Of a stretch of 64,000 nucleotides of DNA, positions 33,606-43,005 are shown piece by piece; within the stretch, counting starts at the first letter, position 1, and each line of letters opens with the position of its first letter. Source of the DNA: Jejuia sp043557195 (GTDB lineage: Bacteria > Bacteroidota > Bacteroidia > Flavobacteriales > Flavobacteriaceae); contig CP121314.1 in the NCBI GenBank assembly GCA_043557195.1, positions 2,418,001 to 2,482,000 on the forward strand. The letters are read 5' to 3'. The notes under the pieces are model-generated. The model did not search any database and was not told the origin of the DNA. It was given only the letters and a program-made list of their open reading frames with translations. The position numbers were made by a program, and so were the translations under genes.

Positions 33606-34280
33606 ATGGATTACGCTAAAGAATTTGAGAAATTCGCAATTAAAGATCAAGGTATCAGTAGCACATACTACAACAAAATTATTAGTAGTATGTACCCTAC
33701 AAATCTTACTCCAAATATTATAGAAGAACGTCAAATGAACATCGCTATTTTTGATGTGTTTTCACGTTTAATGATGGATCGTATCATATTCTTAGGTACT
33801 GGAATTAACGATCAAGTAGCAAATATTATTCAAGCACAATTACTCTTTTTGGAAAGTGTTGATGCTTCAAAAGACATTCAAATTTACATTAATTCCCCAG
33901 GAGGAAGTGTGTATGCTGGCTTAGGTATTTATGATACCATGCAATTTATAAAACCGGATGTAGCTACAATTTGCACAGGAATGGCAGCTTCAATGGGAGC
34001 AGTATTATTATGTGCTGGTGAAAAAGGGAAGCGTAGTGGCTTAACACATTCTCGAGTAATGATTCACCAACCTATGGGCGGTGCCCAAGGTCAAGCTAGT
34101 GATATTGAGATAACTGCAAAAGAAATCTTAACACTTAAAGAAGAGCTTTATAGAATTATTAGTAAGCATTCGGGTCAGGATTACGACAAAGTATATGAAG
34201 ATAGTGATAGAGACTATTGGATGAAAGCTGATAAAGCCAAGGAATATGGCATGATAGACGAGATATTAGCTAGAAATTAA
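33606..34280 (+). CDS. clpP: ATP-dependent Clp protease proteolytic subunit
   Basis: Serine protease ring that degrades substrates unfolded by ClpX. The 224-residue protein carries the catalytic Ser129 in GMAASMGA and His154 in VMIHQPMGG, plus INSPGGSVYAG. The N-terminal 40 residues before the mature fold are typical of Bacteroidota ClpP, which is processed. clpX follows 73 bases later. Confidence 0.97.
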   Translation: MDYAKEFEKFAIKDQGISSTYYNKIISSMYPTNLTPNIIEERQMNIAIFDVFSRLMMDRIIFLGTGINDQVANIIQAQLLFLESVDASKDIQIYINSPGGSVYAGLGIYDTMQFIKPDVATICTGMAASMGAVLLCAGEKGKRSGLTHSRVMIHQPMGGAQGQASDIEITAKEILTLKEELYRIISKHSGQDYDKVYEDSDRDYWMKADKAKEYGMIDEILARN

Positions 34281-34353
34281 AAAAATTCGTACTTTTACAA
34301 GTCCTAATAGATATTGTAAATAGAAATTTACATCTCTCAAAATTAACTGATTA

Positions 34354-35586
34354 ATGGCAAAAGAAGAGTTAGAATGTTCGTTTTGTGGCCGAAAAAAGCC
34401 AGAAACCAACTTATTGATTGCAGGCTTAGATGCGCACATTTGTGATAGATGCATAGAGCAAGCACATGGTATAGTTGTAGAAGAATCTAAACAAAACGAC
34501 ACTAATGATTTATCTGCAGAGTTAAAACTCAGAAAACCACAACAAATTAAGGCGTTTCTAGACGAATATATCATTGGTCAAGAAATGACTAAAAAGGTAA
34601 TGTCCGTTGCGGTTTATAATCACTATAAGCGTTTATTACAACCACCTACAAATGATGATATTGAGATCCAAAAAAGTAATATCATTATGGTGGGGCAAAC
34701 GGGTACAGGTAAAACTTTAATGGCTAAAACTGTAGCTAGAATGTTAAATGTACCTTTGGCTATTGTTGATGCAACTGTATTAACTGAAGCGGGTTATGTA
34801 GGAGAAGATGTAGAAAGTATTTTAACACGTTTGTTACAAGCAGCAGATTACAATTTAGAAAAAGCAGAAAAGGGCATAGTTTTCATTGATGAAATAGATA
34901 AAATTGCCCGTAAAAGTGATAATCCATCTATTACTAGAGATGTTTCTGGTGAAGGTGTTCAACAAGCTCTATTAAAACTTTTAGAAGGTACAGTTGTTAA
35001 TGTGCCACCTAAAGGTGGTAGAAAGCATCCAGATCAAAAATTCATCGAGGTTAATACTGAGAATATCTTGTTTATCGCAGGAGGAGCTTTTGATGGTATT
35101 GAACGTGTTATTTCCAAGCGTTTAAATATGAAAGCTGTTGGTTATGCGGCATCAATGTCTGATGAAATTGTTGATCAGAGTAATTTGCTGCAATACATTA
35201 TTCCAAAAGATTTAAAGGATTTTGGATTAATTCCAGAAATTATTGGAAGGTTACCTGTGTTAACACATATGGATCCTTTAGATGCGAAAACGCTAAGAGC
35301 AATTCTAACAGAACCTAAAAATGCTATAATCAAGCAATACAAAAAACTATTTGCTATGGATGAAATTGAGTTCACAATTACTGATGGTGCTCTAGGATTC
35401 ATAGTAGATAAGGCTATTGAATACAAGCTTGGAGCAAGAGGTTTACGTTCTTTATGTGAGGAAATTTTAACAGATGCAATGTTTGAGTTACCAAGTAGTA
35501 ATGATAAAAAGTTAAATGTAACTAAGAATTACGCTGAAGATAAATTAACTAAAACAACGCTTAAAAAGTTAAAAGCAGTGTCTTAG
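34354..35586 (+). CDS. clpX: ATP-dependent Clp protease ATP-binding subunit ClpX
   Basis: AAA+ unfoldase that feeds ClpP. The 410-residue protein begins with a C4 zinc-binding domain (Cys8, Cys11, Cys30, Cys33) and has Walker A GQTGTGKT near residue 114, Walker B IVFIDEIDKI, and the ClpP-contacting and pore loops expected in the family (GYVGEDVES). It follows clpP; a terminator at 35609-35642 ends the unit. Confidence 0.97.
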   Translation: MAKEELECSFCGRKKPETNLLIAGLDAHICDRCIEQAHGIVVEESKQNDTNDLSAELKLRKPQQIKAFLDEYIIGQEMTKKVMSVAVYNHYKRLLQPPTNDDIEIQKSNIIMVGQTGTGKTLMAKTVARMLNVPLAIVDATVLTEAGYVGEDVESILTRLLQAADYNLEKAEKGIVFIDEIDKIARKSDNPSITRDVSGEGVQQALLKLLEGTVVNVPPKGGRKHPDQKFIEVNTENILFIAGGAFDGIERVISKRLNMKAVGYAASMSDEIVDQSNLLQYIIPKDLKDFGLIPEIIGRLPVLTHMDPLDAKTLRAILTEPKNAIIKQYKKLFAMDEIEFTITDGALGFIVDKAIEYKLGARGLRSLCEEILTDAMFELPSSNDKKLNVTKNYAEDKLTKTTLKKLKAVS

Positions 35587-35608
35587 AATATAGATTTTAT
35601 AAATTAAT

Positions 35609-35642
35609 AAAAGCATTCTAATTTATTTAGGATGCTTTTTTA
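35609..35642 (+). terminator. Terminator after clpX
   Basis: AAAAGCATTCTAA / TTAGGATGCTTTT form a 13-base stem with one G-U pair, followed by T-rich sequence. The tail runs into a promoter-like TATTTTTA for pth. Confidence 0.82.
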
Positions 35643-35662
35643 TTTTTACAAAAAATGACGAG

Positions 35663-36289
35663 ATGTGTAAGTTTTTATTAAACTTGTTTAAATCGAAAAA
35701 AACAAAAGAAGGTCAAGACCTTATGAAGAAGTATTTAATAGTCGGATTAGGAAATATAGGAGAGCAATACGCAGAAACACGTCATAATATTGGGTTTAAG
35801 GTTTTAGATTACTTTGCTGAAAAAGAAGAATTTTCTTTTGAAACACAGAAACTAGGGGAAACAGCAACCTATAAATTAAAAGGTAGAACATTTATTTTTT
35901 TAAAACCTAGTACATTTATGAATTTGAGTGGAAAGGCAGTGATGTATTGGTTAACAAAAGAAAAAGTGCCTCTAGAAAACCTTTTAGTGATTACAGATGA
36001 TTTAAATTTACCCTTTGGAAGTATTCGATTAAAAACTAAGGGAAGCGATGGAGGGCACAACGGTTTAAAAGATATTCAGGACAAATTAAATACTACAAAA
36101 TATAACCGCTTTAGGTTCGGTATAAGCGATGCGTTTAGTAAAGGGAGACAGGTAGATTATGTTTTAGGCGAATGGACGGAAGAAGAAAATGATAAGTTAC
36201 CTGAACGCTTAAAGACATCAGTTGAACTCATAAAATCTTTTGCCTTAGCTGGTGTGAATAATACGATGAATACATTTAATGGAAAATAG
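35663..36289 (+). CDS. pth: Aminoacyl-tRNA hydrolase
   Basis: Releases peptides from peptidyl-tRNA. The core has YLIVGLGNIGEQYAETRHNIGF with the catalytic His, FLKPSTFMNLSGKAV and KGSDGGHNGLKDI. The first ATG gives 208 residues with a 20-residue basic N-terminal extension; an ATG at 35723 (MKKYLIVGLGN) would give the usual length. I keep the longer form because similar extensions occur in relatives, but the choice is open. Confidence 0.93.
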   Translation: MCKFLLNLFKSKKTKEGQDLMKKYLIVGLGNIGEQYAETRHNIGFKVLDYFAEKEEFSFETQKLGETATYKLKGRTFIFLKPSTFMNLSGKAVMYWLTKEKVPLENLLVITDDLNLPFGSIRLKTKGSDGGHNGLKDIQDKLNTTKYNRFRFGISDAFSKGRQVDYVLGEWTEEENDKLPERLKTSVELIKSFALAGVNNTMNTFNGK

Positions 36290-36301
36290 CCATTCTATTA
36301 T

Positions 36302-38947
36302 TTATTCAATAGCAATTCTTCTTGCGTAAGTTCTAGTAGCATCACTCAAATACAAAATGTACATTCCTGATTGAATGTTACCCAAGTTTATCGTTTCGTC
36401 AAGTCTTGAGGTTTCCTTAAATTTTTGTTTGTAAACACGTCTTCCTCGTACGTCAAACAGTTCAATATTTATATCTTTTCTGGAATGCATGGAATCTACT
36501 TTTATAGTAAACTCACCATTATTAGGATTTGGAAATATTTTAACCTTTTCAAAAGCAAACTCAGTAATTTCCAAAGGCGAATGTGTGGTTTGACATACTT
36601 CTATAAACCAAGAGTTTAATGTGCCTGTGTCTCCCGGTTGGAAATCACCCAAACGAATAGTCCAGTCGCCAGAAATGCCCTCGCCATCAAGAGTTTCTAG
36701 TAAATCATTTAATGATTTTTGCGCTATATTATTTGATGCATTAAAACAATTAAATGACACAGCTTCATCATCAAAAACTGCAATAATATCTTCTTCAGAA
36801 TCACAATCATTTAGAGTCTTTAATACTACTTCTGTATTATTTGGACTTTCAATAGTAATTCCTAAATCACCTATATAACTGTGCGTGATATTCATGCCTA
36901 CGTTTATATCTTCAATTGTTGCGGTGTCTGTTATATTAATGGTATGGCTTTGTGTAAAGCTCCCACTATTATCAGTAATATTAATGCCTAAATTGGTAGC
37001 AGAACTATATTGAGTACATGTAGTAGTTACATTAAAATCAATTGCAAAATCTTCAGAATTAATCGCAAAGAAATTATTATTTGTAGGTTCAATCATCAAT
37101 CTGCATTCAGGTGAAGGTGTATTAGGTACAGTAAGTGAGTAGCTACCATTATTCGGAATATTGCTTACGATTTCGTTATAAGTTTCTCCTCCGTCAGTAG
37201 ATAATAAAATATTTACGTTTGAAGCTCCAGGGAGAGTGTTGGTGTTATTAACATCCCAAGCGATGGTTTCTGTGGAACCGCTAGACCATGAAATATCAGT
37301 AGTGTTTTGAGAAGTGATTTGAAATGGACCGAAACTAGGATTAAAAGTTACACGCATGTCATCGTGTTTATTATTTGCACCACCGGGTTTATTGTCCCTT
37401 ATAGTTAATCTAAAATCTACAGTTCTACCCACATTTGGTACTTTTTCCCATTGGTTAGCATTTACACCAAATCTCAAATCCGATAAATTAGGAATATATC
37501 TTGTAGGGCTAGTAGTTGGTGAGAATGACCTAACCAAAACAGCATCATCATTACCAGAATTAGGGTTTGGGTAAACCGTTAACGCATTGTTTTCATTTAT
37601 TTGCTCCCAACAATACGTAATATTATCGCCATCGCTATCTGCTCCAGTTCCAACAAGTTTAAAAGCTGTTCCGACTGGTAAGGTTAAATCAGCTCCAGCA
37701 TCAGCTGTAGGTGTAGTGTTTCCAGTATTGGTTTCTGTTGCACAACTTGTGTTTTTAATAACCGTAGTAACTTGCTCAATAGAAATAGCATGAAAATAAG
37801 GGTCGCTATTTAATTGAATATTCGCAGAAGCTGCAATTCCAGCATAACCCATTATTGTAGTGCCACTGCCAGGTTCCATTTGCACATTGGTTCCTTCATT
37901 GCCATCATGTGTCCATGTGTGGTTGGCTCCAAACTGGTGTCCCAATTCGTGGGCCACTAAATCAATATCAAAATTAAATCCACTAGGTGCACTATCTGAA
38001 GTGTACCCACTACCTTTTGCCCCAGTTGTACAAATGCAACCTATACATCCTGCATTGCCATCAAAACCAATGGCAGAAAGCAAATGCCCAACATCATAAT
38101 TTGCATCACCAATTTGTGCGTCTAATGTACTTTGAACCTCTGTATTATAATTATTAAACCCAGAATAAGGGTCAGTACCAGCATTAAGAAATATCACATT
38201 ATCATTATTGGCCGCCAGTTGTAAAGTCACATTAAAATCGTTTTCAAAAACGGCATTTACATTGGTTAATGTTGCAGCCAGTGCGGCATTAACTAAAGGT
38301 AAGGTGCCACCGTGAAAACTAGAATATTCTCCAGTTACTGAAAGTGCTAAAGTGTAAAGCCTATGAATGCTATCATCAGCATCTTTTGAATTGTTGCCCT
38401 TTTTTGTGGTTTCAGCTAAAACATCTAAAGTCTTACAATTAAAATTGTCAACTTTACTCAAATCAGCTTTCCGTTTTATAGTAAATTGCGTTGTTTTTTC
38501 TGGATTGGGTTCAAAAATTTCTGTGTATTCTTTTCCCAATACAATACCAGTAATGCCTTTGTAAGGAGACAAACTAAATCGTAAATTTGCTGTTGGATTA
38601 TCAATACCATAGCCAATATAAGATCGAATTTCCGGATATTTTGCTTGTAAATCGGGATGCATTACAGAAGATTCAACAATTTTGTAACGCTCCAATTCTC
38701 CCTTGATATTTGGAAATTTGATAGTTGTGCTAGCGGCTTTAGAAGTGCTTATATTTGAAGCACTTTTCAATGCGTTGCTCAGTGTTTGGTAATCAAATTG
38801 ATAAGTAGTAATTCTCTCCGAAGTCTTATTTAACCTGCTTTCTTTTTGCTGATGTTGCACTTTATTAAAAAAGCTGTTTTGTGCAAATACTGAAAAAGCA
38901 GTTAAAAATATGGCGGTTGTAAAAACATAATGTAGTTTTGTTTTCAT
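36302..38947 (-). CDS. Secreted reprolysin-like metalloprotease with P-domain and T9SS sorting domain
   Basis: Large extracellular zinc protease (881 residues from the ATG at 38947). It has a signal peptide (MKTKLHYVF...VFAQ), a propeptide of about 170 residues, a metzincin catalytic domain with HELGHQFGANH (HExxHxxGxxH, about residues 333-343), a linker with Ig/PKD-like beta domains, a proprotein-convertase P-domain (about 640-790, ending SGDWTIRLGDFQPGDTG) and a C-terminal type A sorting domain (IFPNPNNGEFTIKV ... QSGMYILYL). The sorting domain marks it as a type IX secretion cargo, and it probably degrades proteins outside the cell. The promoter at 38972-39002 is one of the best in the window. 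Confidence 0.94.
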   Translation of the reverse strand: MKTKLHYVFTTAIFLTAFSVFAQNSFFNKVQHQQKESRLNKTSERITTYQFDYQTLSNALKSASNISTSKAASTTIKFPNIKGELERYKIVESSVMHPDLQAKYPEIRSYIGYGIDNPTANLRFSLSPYKGITGIVLGKEYTEIFEPNPEKTTQFTIKRKADLSKVDNFNCKTLDVLAETTKKGNNSKDADDSIHRLYTLALSVTGEYSSFHGGTLPLVNAALAATLTNVNAVFENDFNVTLQLAANNDNVIFLNAGTDPYSGFNNYNTEVQSTLDAQIGDANYDVGHLLSAIGFDGNAGCIGCICTTGAKGSGYTSDSAPSGFNFDIDLVAHELGHQFGANHTWTHDGNEGTNVQMEPGSGTTIMGYAGIAASANIQLNSDPYFHAISIEQVTTVIKNTSCATETNTGNTTPTADAGADLTLPVGTAFKLVGTGADSDGDNITYCWEQINENNALTVYPNPNSGNDDAVLVRSFSPTTSPTRYIPNLSDLRFGVNANQWEKVPNVGRTVDFRLTIRDNKPGGANNKHDDMRVTFNPSFGPFQITSQNTTDISWSSGSTETIAWDVNNTNTLPGASNVNILLSTDGGETYNEIVSNIPNNGSYSLTVPNTPSPECRLMIEPTNNNFFAINSEDFAIDFNVTTTCTQYSSATNLGINITDNSGSFTQSHTINITDTATIEDINVGMNITHSYIGDLGITIESPNNTEVVLKTLNDCDSEEDIIAVFDDEAVSFNCFNASNNIAQKSLNDLLETLDGEGISGDWTIRLGDFQPGDTGTLNSWFIEVCQTTHSPLEITEFAFEKVKIFPNPNNGEFTIKVDSMHSRKDINIELFDVRGRRVYKQKFKETSRLDETINLGNIQSGMYILYLSDATRTYARRIAIE

Positions 38948-38971
38948 AACTATGCTGGGGTCTTTTAAAAA

Positions 38972-39002
38972 CAAATCTAGCTTATTTTAACGACATTAAC
39001 AA
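38972..39002 (-). promoter_or_regulatory. Promoter of the secreted metalloprotease gene
   Basis: Minus strand: TTG at 39002-39000, 20 bases, then TAGATTTG at 38979-38972, matching -33 and -7 elements of Bacteroidota. The ATG follows 24 bases later. The region is shared with the divergent ribF gene. Confidence 0.6.
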
Positions 39003-39016
39003 TTCTTGAAAAGCCT

Positions 39017-39955
39017 ATGGGTAAGGTATTAAAAATTGAAAAGTATATAGCTTCTTCACCCGCAATAGTAACCATTGGAACATTTGATGGTGTTCATATT
39101 GGGCATCAAAAAATTATAAACCGCCTTATTGATTTAGGAAAGCAAGAGGAGTTAAAATCAGTGATACTTACTTTTTTTCCACATCCTAGAATGGTGTTGC
39201 AAAAGGACTCTAATATCAAGCTAATAAATACAATTGATGAGCGGAGTAAGATTTTAGATAGACTAGGTTTAGACTACCTATTGATAAAAAAATTCACAAA
39301 AAACTTTTCAAGATTATCAGCGGAAGAATTTGTGAAACAAGTGTTGGTAGATAAATTAAAAGCGAAAAAAGTAATCATAGGATACGATCACAGATTTGGA
39401 CGAAATAGAAATGCTGATATTAATGATTTGATGAAATATGGAGAGGAATTTGGTTTTGAAGTTGAAGAAATATCAGCACAAGATATTAATGATGTTGCGG
39501 TAAGTTCTACAAAGATTAGAACGGCACTTTCAGAGGGTAATATTCAGAAAGCAAATCGCTATTTAGGCTATCCCTTTATGCTTACTGGAACTATTGTTAA
39601 AGGGAAAGGCATTGGAAAACAATTGGATTATCCAACGGCTAATATTCATATAGAAGAAGATTATAAATTGATACCAAAGCAGGGGTCTTACGTTGTGAAA
39701 TCTACTATTGATGATACTATTGTTTTTGGTATGATGAATATTGGAATGAATCCAACGGTGAGTGGAGATAGCGAATCGATAGAGGTTCACTTTTTCAATT
39801 TTGAGCAATCTATTTATGGAAAAAAAATTCAAATAGACGTTTTAGAACGTATTCGCGATGAACAAAAGTTTGAATCTATTGAAGATTTAAAACTTCAACT
39901 TGAAAAAGATAAAGTGTTTTCATTGGATTTTATCAATACATATAATGTTCAATAA
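39017..39955 (+). CDS. ribF: Bifunctional riboflavin kinase/FAD synthetase
   Basis: Makes FMN and FAD from riboflavin. The 312-residue protein has the nucleotidyltransferase motif TIGTFDGVHIGHQKII (about 18-34) and the kinase half with GKGIGKQLDYPTANI and GMMNIGMNPTVSG. It overlaps the HTTM gene by 11 bases, so translation is coupled. Confidence 0.97.
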   Translation: MGKVLKIEKYIASSPAIVTIGTFDGVHIGHQKIINRLIDLGKQEELKSVILTFFPHPRMVLQKDSNIKLINTIDERSKILDRLGLDYLLIKKFTKNFSRLSAEEFVKQVLVDKLKAKKVIIGYDHRFGRNRNADINDLMKYGEEFGFEVEEISAQDINDVAVSSTKIRTALSEGNIQKANRYLGYPFMLTGTIVKGKGIGKQLDYPTANIHIEEDYKLIPKQGSYVVKSTIDDTIVFGMMNIGMNPTVSGDSESIEVHFFNFEQSIYGKKIQIDVLERIRDEQKFESIEDLKLQLEKDKVFSLDFINTYNVQ

Positions 39956-41261
39956 TTGGTTATTCATACATATTGATAACTCACAATTAGTAATTTTTAG
40001 AATCTTTTTTGGTCTGCTCTGTTTCCTTGAATCTTTTGGGGCAATACTTACAGGGTGGGTAAAACGCGGTTTAGTCGAACCAAAATTCACATTCACATTT
40101 ATAGGTTTTGAGTGGTTACAAGTTTTTCAAGGCGAAGGTATGTATCTATACTATGGTCTCATGGCTATTTTTGGCTTGCTTATTATGGTAGGCTATAAAT
40201 ACCGTATTAGTATGATGAGTTTTACGCTACTATGGGCGGGAAGTTACCTAATGCAAAAATCGTCATACAACAATCACTATTATCTGTTAATGCTTATTAG
40301 TGCAATTATGGTATTTATGCCAGCACATCATGATGTGTCTTTAGATTCAAAATTAAATGCATCTATAAAAACCAATGCAATGCCTAATTGGTGCAGAGCG
40401 GTATTTATCCTCCAACTTTTTATAGTATATACTTATGCATCTGTTGCGAAATTATATCCAGATTGGTTAGATGGTACTGTAATGGAAGTTTTAATGCGTG
40501 GTAAAAAAAATTACTACCTCGTAGGAGACATGCTCCAAGAAAAATGGTTACAAAACATATTAACTTGGGGAGGCATCTTCTTTGATGGATTAATCGTTCC
40601 GTTGCTATTATTTAAACCAACCCGTAAATGGGCATTTATTATTTCAATAGGGTTTCATTTGTTTAATTCAGTAGTATTTCAAATTGGTATTTTCCCATAT
40701 TTGGCACTCGCGTTTTATTTGTTTTTCTTTCCGCCAAAAACCATTCGAAACATATTTTTGAAAAGCAGACCCTTTTACGATACTTCAGATGTAAAGTATC
40801 CTAGTTTTAAAAATGGTTACATCGTTTTGTTCTCTATTTATTTTATGCTTCAAATTGTATTACCATTGCGTCATTATGTTATAAAGGATGATGTGTTGTG
40901 GACTGAAGAAGGGCATCGTCTTTCATGGCGTATGATGTTAAGAGCAAAACATGGTTTGGTTACCTATACTGTTCAAAATAAGGAAACAGGAAAGAAAACC
41001 GTTATCCACTTAGAGGATTATTTAACCAAAAAACAACAACGTAGTGCCAGCACAAAACCAGATGTTATTTGGCAATTTTCTCAATATTTAAAAGAAGAAT
41101 TTAAGAGCAATGGGCAGGATGTAGCCGTTTATGTAGATTGCAGAATAAGCGTGAATGGAAAACCCTTAAAACGACTTATTAATCCTGATGTTGATATTGC
41201 AAATACCCAATGGCAAGCACTAAGCCATAGCGAATGGATTTTACCTTCAAAAACGAAGTAA
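39945..41261 (+). CDS. HTTM domain protein, vitamin K-dependent gamma-carboxylase-like
   Basis: Membrane enzyme-like protein of 438 residues, from the ATG at 39945 inside the ribF 3' end (an earlier in-frame start at 39900 is less likely). It has about seven membrane helices in the first 330 residues and a soluble C-terminal part. The segment KSSYNNHYYLL and the stretch VAKLYPDWLDG (Lys169) resemble human gamma-glutamyl carboxylase, where from memory the catalytic base Lys218 lies in KKLDADWVEG. The name HTTM reflects horizontally transferred membrane homologues in bacteria. Substrate and cofactor are unknown; carboxylation or a related quinol epoxidation is an inference. Confidence 0.85.
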   Translation: MFNNWLFIHIDNSQLVIFRIFFGLLCFLESFGAILTGWVKRGLVEPKFTFTFIGFEWLQVFQGEGMYLYYGLMAIFGLLIMVGYKYRISMMSFTLLWAGSYLMQKSSYNNHYYLLMLISAIMVFMPAHHDVSLDSKLNASIKTNAMPNWCRAVFILQLFIVYTYASVAKLYPDWLDGTVMEVLMRGKKNYYLVGDMLQEKWLQNILTWGGIFFDGLIVPLLLFKPTRKWAFIISIGFHLFNSVVFQIGIFPYLALAFYLFFFPPKTIRNIFLKSRPFYDTSDVKYPSFKNGYIVLFSIYFMLQIVLPLRHYVIKDDVLWTEEGHRLSWRMMLRAKHGLVTYTVQNKETGKKTVIHLEDYLTKKQQRSASTKPDVIWQFSQYLKEEFKSNGQDVAVYVDCRISVNGKPLKRLINPDVDIANTQWQALSHSEWILPSKTK

Positions 41262-41277
41262 GTCTACCAGTATTTCT

Positions 41278-41285
41278 TAAATTTG
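41278..41285 (+). promoter_or_regulatory. Possible -7 box for serS
   Basis: TAAATTTG fits TAnnTTTG and ends 18 bases before the serS ATG. No -33 TTG at 17-23 bases; one-box evidence. Confidence 0.35.
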
Positions 41286-41303
41286 TGCCTTAAATTTTAA
41301 ACC

Positions 41304-42572
41304 ATGCTACAAGTTCCATTTATTAGAGACAATAAAGCAATTGTTATCGAACGTTTATCAAAACGCAACATCGATGCAACTAAAATGATTGATGATGTTA
41401 TTGCTTTAGATGAAAAACGCAGAAGTATCCAAACAGAATTAGATAATACTTTGGCTGAATCTAATACAATTTCGAAAGAAATAGGGAGCTTATTCAAATC
41501 TGGAAAAGCAGAAGAAGCAAATGCTTTAAAAGCAAAAACGGGAGAATTAAAAGAAGCTTCAAAAACACTTACTGAACAGTTAAATACTACTGCTGAAAGT
41601 TTACAGGAACTATTATTTCAAATTCCAAATGTACCCCATGAATCTGTTCCAGAAGGAAATTCAGAAGAAGATAATGAAGAGGTATTTAGAGCAGGAACTA
41701 TTCCAACGCTTCATGAAGGTGCTTTACCGCATTGGGAACTAGCAAAGCAATACGATATTATAGATTTTGAATTAGGGAATAAAATTACAGGTGCTGGTTT
41801 TCCTGTATACAAGGGTAAAGGCGCAAAATTGCAACGAGCCTTAATCACTTATTTTTTGGATAAGAACACAGAAGCAGGATATACAGAATACCAATTACCG
41901 CATTTAATTAATGAAGCATCAGGGATTGGTACGGGGCAATTGCCCGATAAAGAAGGACAAATGTATCACGTTACCGAAGATAACTTGTATTTAATTCCAA
42001 CGGCAGAAGTTCCTGGAACTAACATTTTTAGAAATACAGTGTTAAATGAAGCCGATTTACCTATTGGAATTACAGGATACACCCCGTGCTTTCGTCGTGA
42101 GGCTGGAAGTTATGGTGCACACGTTAGAGGTTTAAATAGGTTGCATCAGTTTGATAAGGTAGAAATTATACGAGTAGAACATCCTGATAAATCTTATGAT
42201 GCTTTAGATGGTATGGTAAACCATGTAAAACGTATTTTAGAAGAACTGAAATTACCATACAGAATTTTAAGATTATGTGCGGGCGACACCTCTTTTGCTT
42301 CGGCATTAACATATGATTTTGAAGTGTTCTCAACTGCTCAAGATAGATGGCTAGAAGTATCTTCTGTTTCAAATTTTGAAACCTTTCAAGCCAATCGTTT
42401 AAAGTTAAGATTCAAAAACGCTAATGGTAAAAATGAATTGGCGCACACTTTGAACGGAAGTTCTCTAGCATTACCAAGAATTTTGGCAGGTATTTTAGAG
42501 AATTATCAAACTGAAAAAGGTATTGAAATTCCTGAAGTATTACGTCAGTACACTGGCTTTGATACTATTTGA
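41304..42572 (+). CDS. serS: Serine--tRNA ligase
   Basis: Class II synthetase that charges tRNA-Ser. The 422-residue protein has the N-terminal antiparallel coiled-coil arm (about 30-105), then the catalytic core with motif 2 (TPCFRREAGSYGAHVRGLNRLHQF) and motif 3 (NGSSLALPRILAGILENYQ). Length and order are normal. Confidence 0.97.
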   Translation: MLQVPFIRDNKAIVIERLSKRNIDATKMIDDVIALDEKRRSIQTELDNTLAESNTISKEIGSLFKSGKAEEANALKAKTGELKEASKTLTEQLNTTAESLQELLFQIPNVPHESVPEGNSEEDNEEVFRAGTIPTLHEGALPHWELAKQYDIIDFELGNKITGAGFPVYKGKGAKLQRALITYFLDKNTEAGYTEYQLPHLINEASGIGTGQLPDKEGQMYHVTEDNLYLIPTAEVPGTNIFRNTVLNEADLPIGITGYTPCFRREAGSYGAHVRGLNRLHQFDKVEIIRVEHPDKSYDALDGMVNHVKRILEELKLPYRILRLCAGDTSFASALTYDFEVFSTAQDRWLEVSSVSNFETFQANRLKLRFKNANGKNELAHTLNGSSLALPRILAGILENYQTEKGIEIPEVLRQYTGFDTI

Positions 42573-42649
42573 TAGTTTTTTCTTTCAATTTTTAATTAAA
42601 AATCGATAAAATACATTATATTCACGTTGTTTAACGATTTTTAAAAGAT

Positions 42650-42657
42650 TTTCTTTG
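42650..42657 (+). promoter_or_regulatory. Weak promoter candidate upstream of the small peptide gene
   Basis: TTG at 42627-42629 lies 20 bases before TTTCTTTG, which deviates from TAnnTTTG at the second base. It is 56 bases upstream of the small ORF at 42714. Confidence 0.22.
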
Positions 42658-42713
42658 TGATTTAGCCAATATTTCAGAATATTACTGCACCAAATCTAAT
42701 AACCTACTTAACC

Positions 42714-42836
42714 ATGAAGAATATACTACGTATTATTCTGCTTTTAGCGCTTATCTTTATTGGGAGTAAAGTTTTGTTTTCAGATTTCAGTTTAGAAAAA
42801 TCTGAAAATAAAACCTTGGCAGTCGTTAAAAAATAA
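42714..42836 (+). CDS. Small membrane-anchored peptide, 40 residues, hypothetical
   Basis: In the 433-base gap between serS and the TPR gene, an ATG opens a 40-codon frame encoding a basic start (MKNILR), a hydrophobic stretch (IILLLALIFIGSKVLF) and a polar charged tail (SDFSLEKSENKTLAVVKK). This looks like a one-helix membrane peptide or a signal peptide with a short mature part. Downstream are two hairpins (42877-42900 and 42928-42957), the second a good terminator, consistent with a short independent transcript. I recognise no family. The rest of the gap, 42573-42713, is AT-rich without further features. Confidence 0.45.
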   Translation: MKNILRIILLLALIFIGSKVLFSDFSLEKSENKTLAVVKK

Positions 42837-42927
42837 TCTTTTAATAAAGGAAGAACTGTCCCCAATCGAGTGATACTATCGGTTTTAATTTCGGTAGTTT
42901 AGTTAATAGAACATTATTTTGGTTGGT

Positions 42928-42957
42928 AATGCCCGAATGCAATATTCGGGCATTTTT
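42928..42957 (+). terminator. Terminator after the small peptide gene
   Basis: ATGCCCGAAT / ATTCGGGCAT, a 10-base stem with a 4-base loop and TTTTT tail. A weaker hairpin (ACTATCG / CGGTAGT, 42877-42900) precedes it. Confidence 0.8.
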
Positions 42958-43005
42958 GGTGTTTCCCTAATATAAGTTTCAATATATCTTCAGTATATTT
43001 ACTCA

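Noticed and set aside
36302..38947. Protease as part of a defence or toxin cassette
   Set aside because: It has the full layout of an ordinary secreted type IX cargo protease and no associated immunity or toxin genes.
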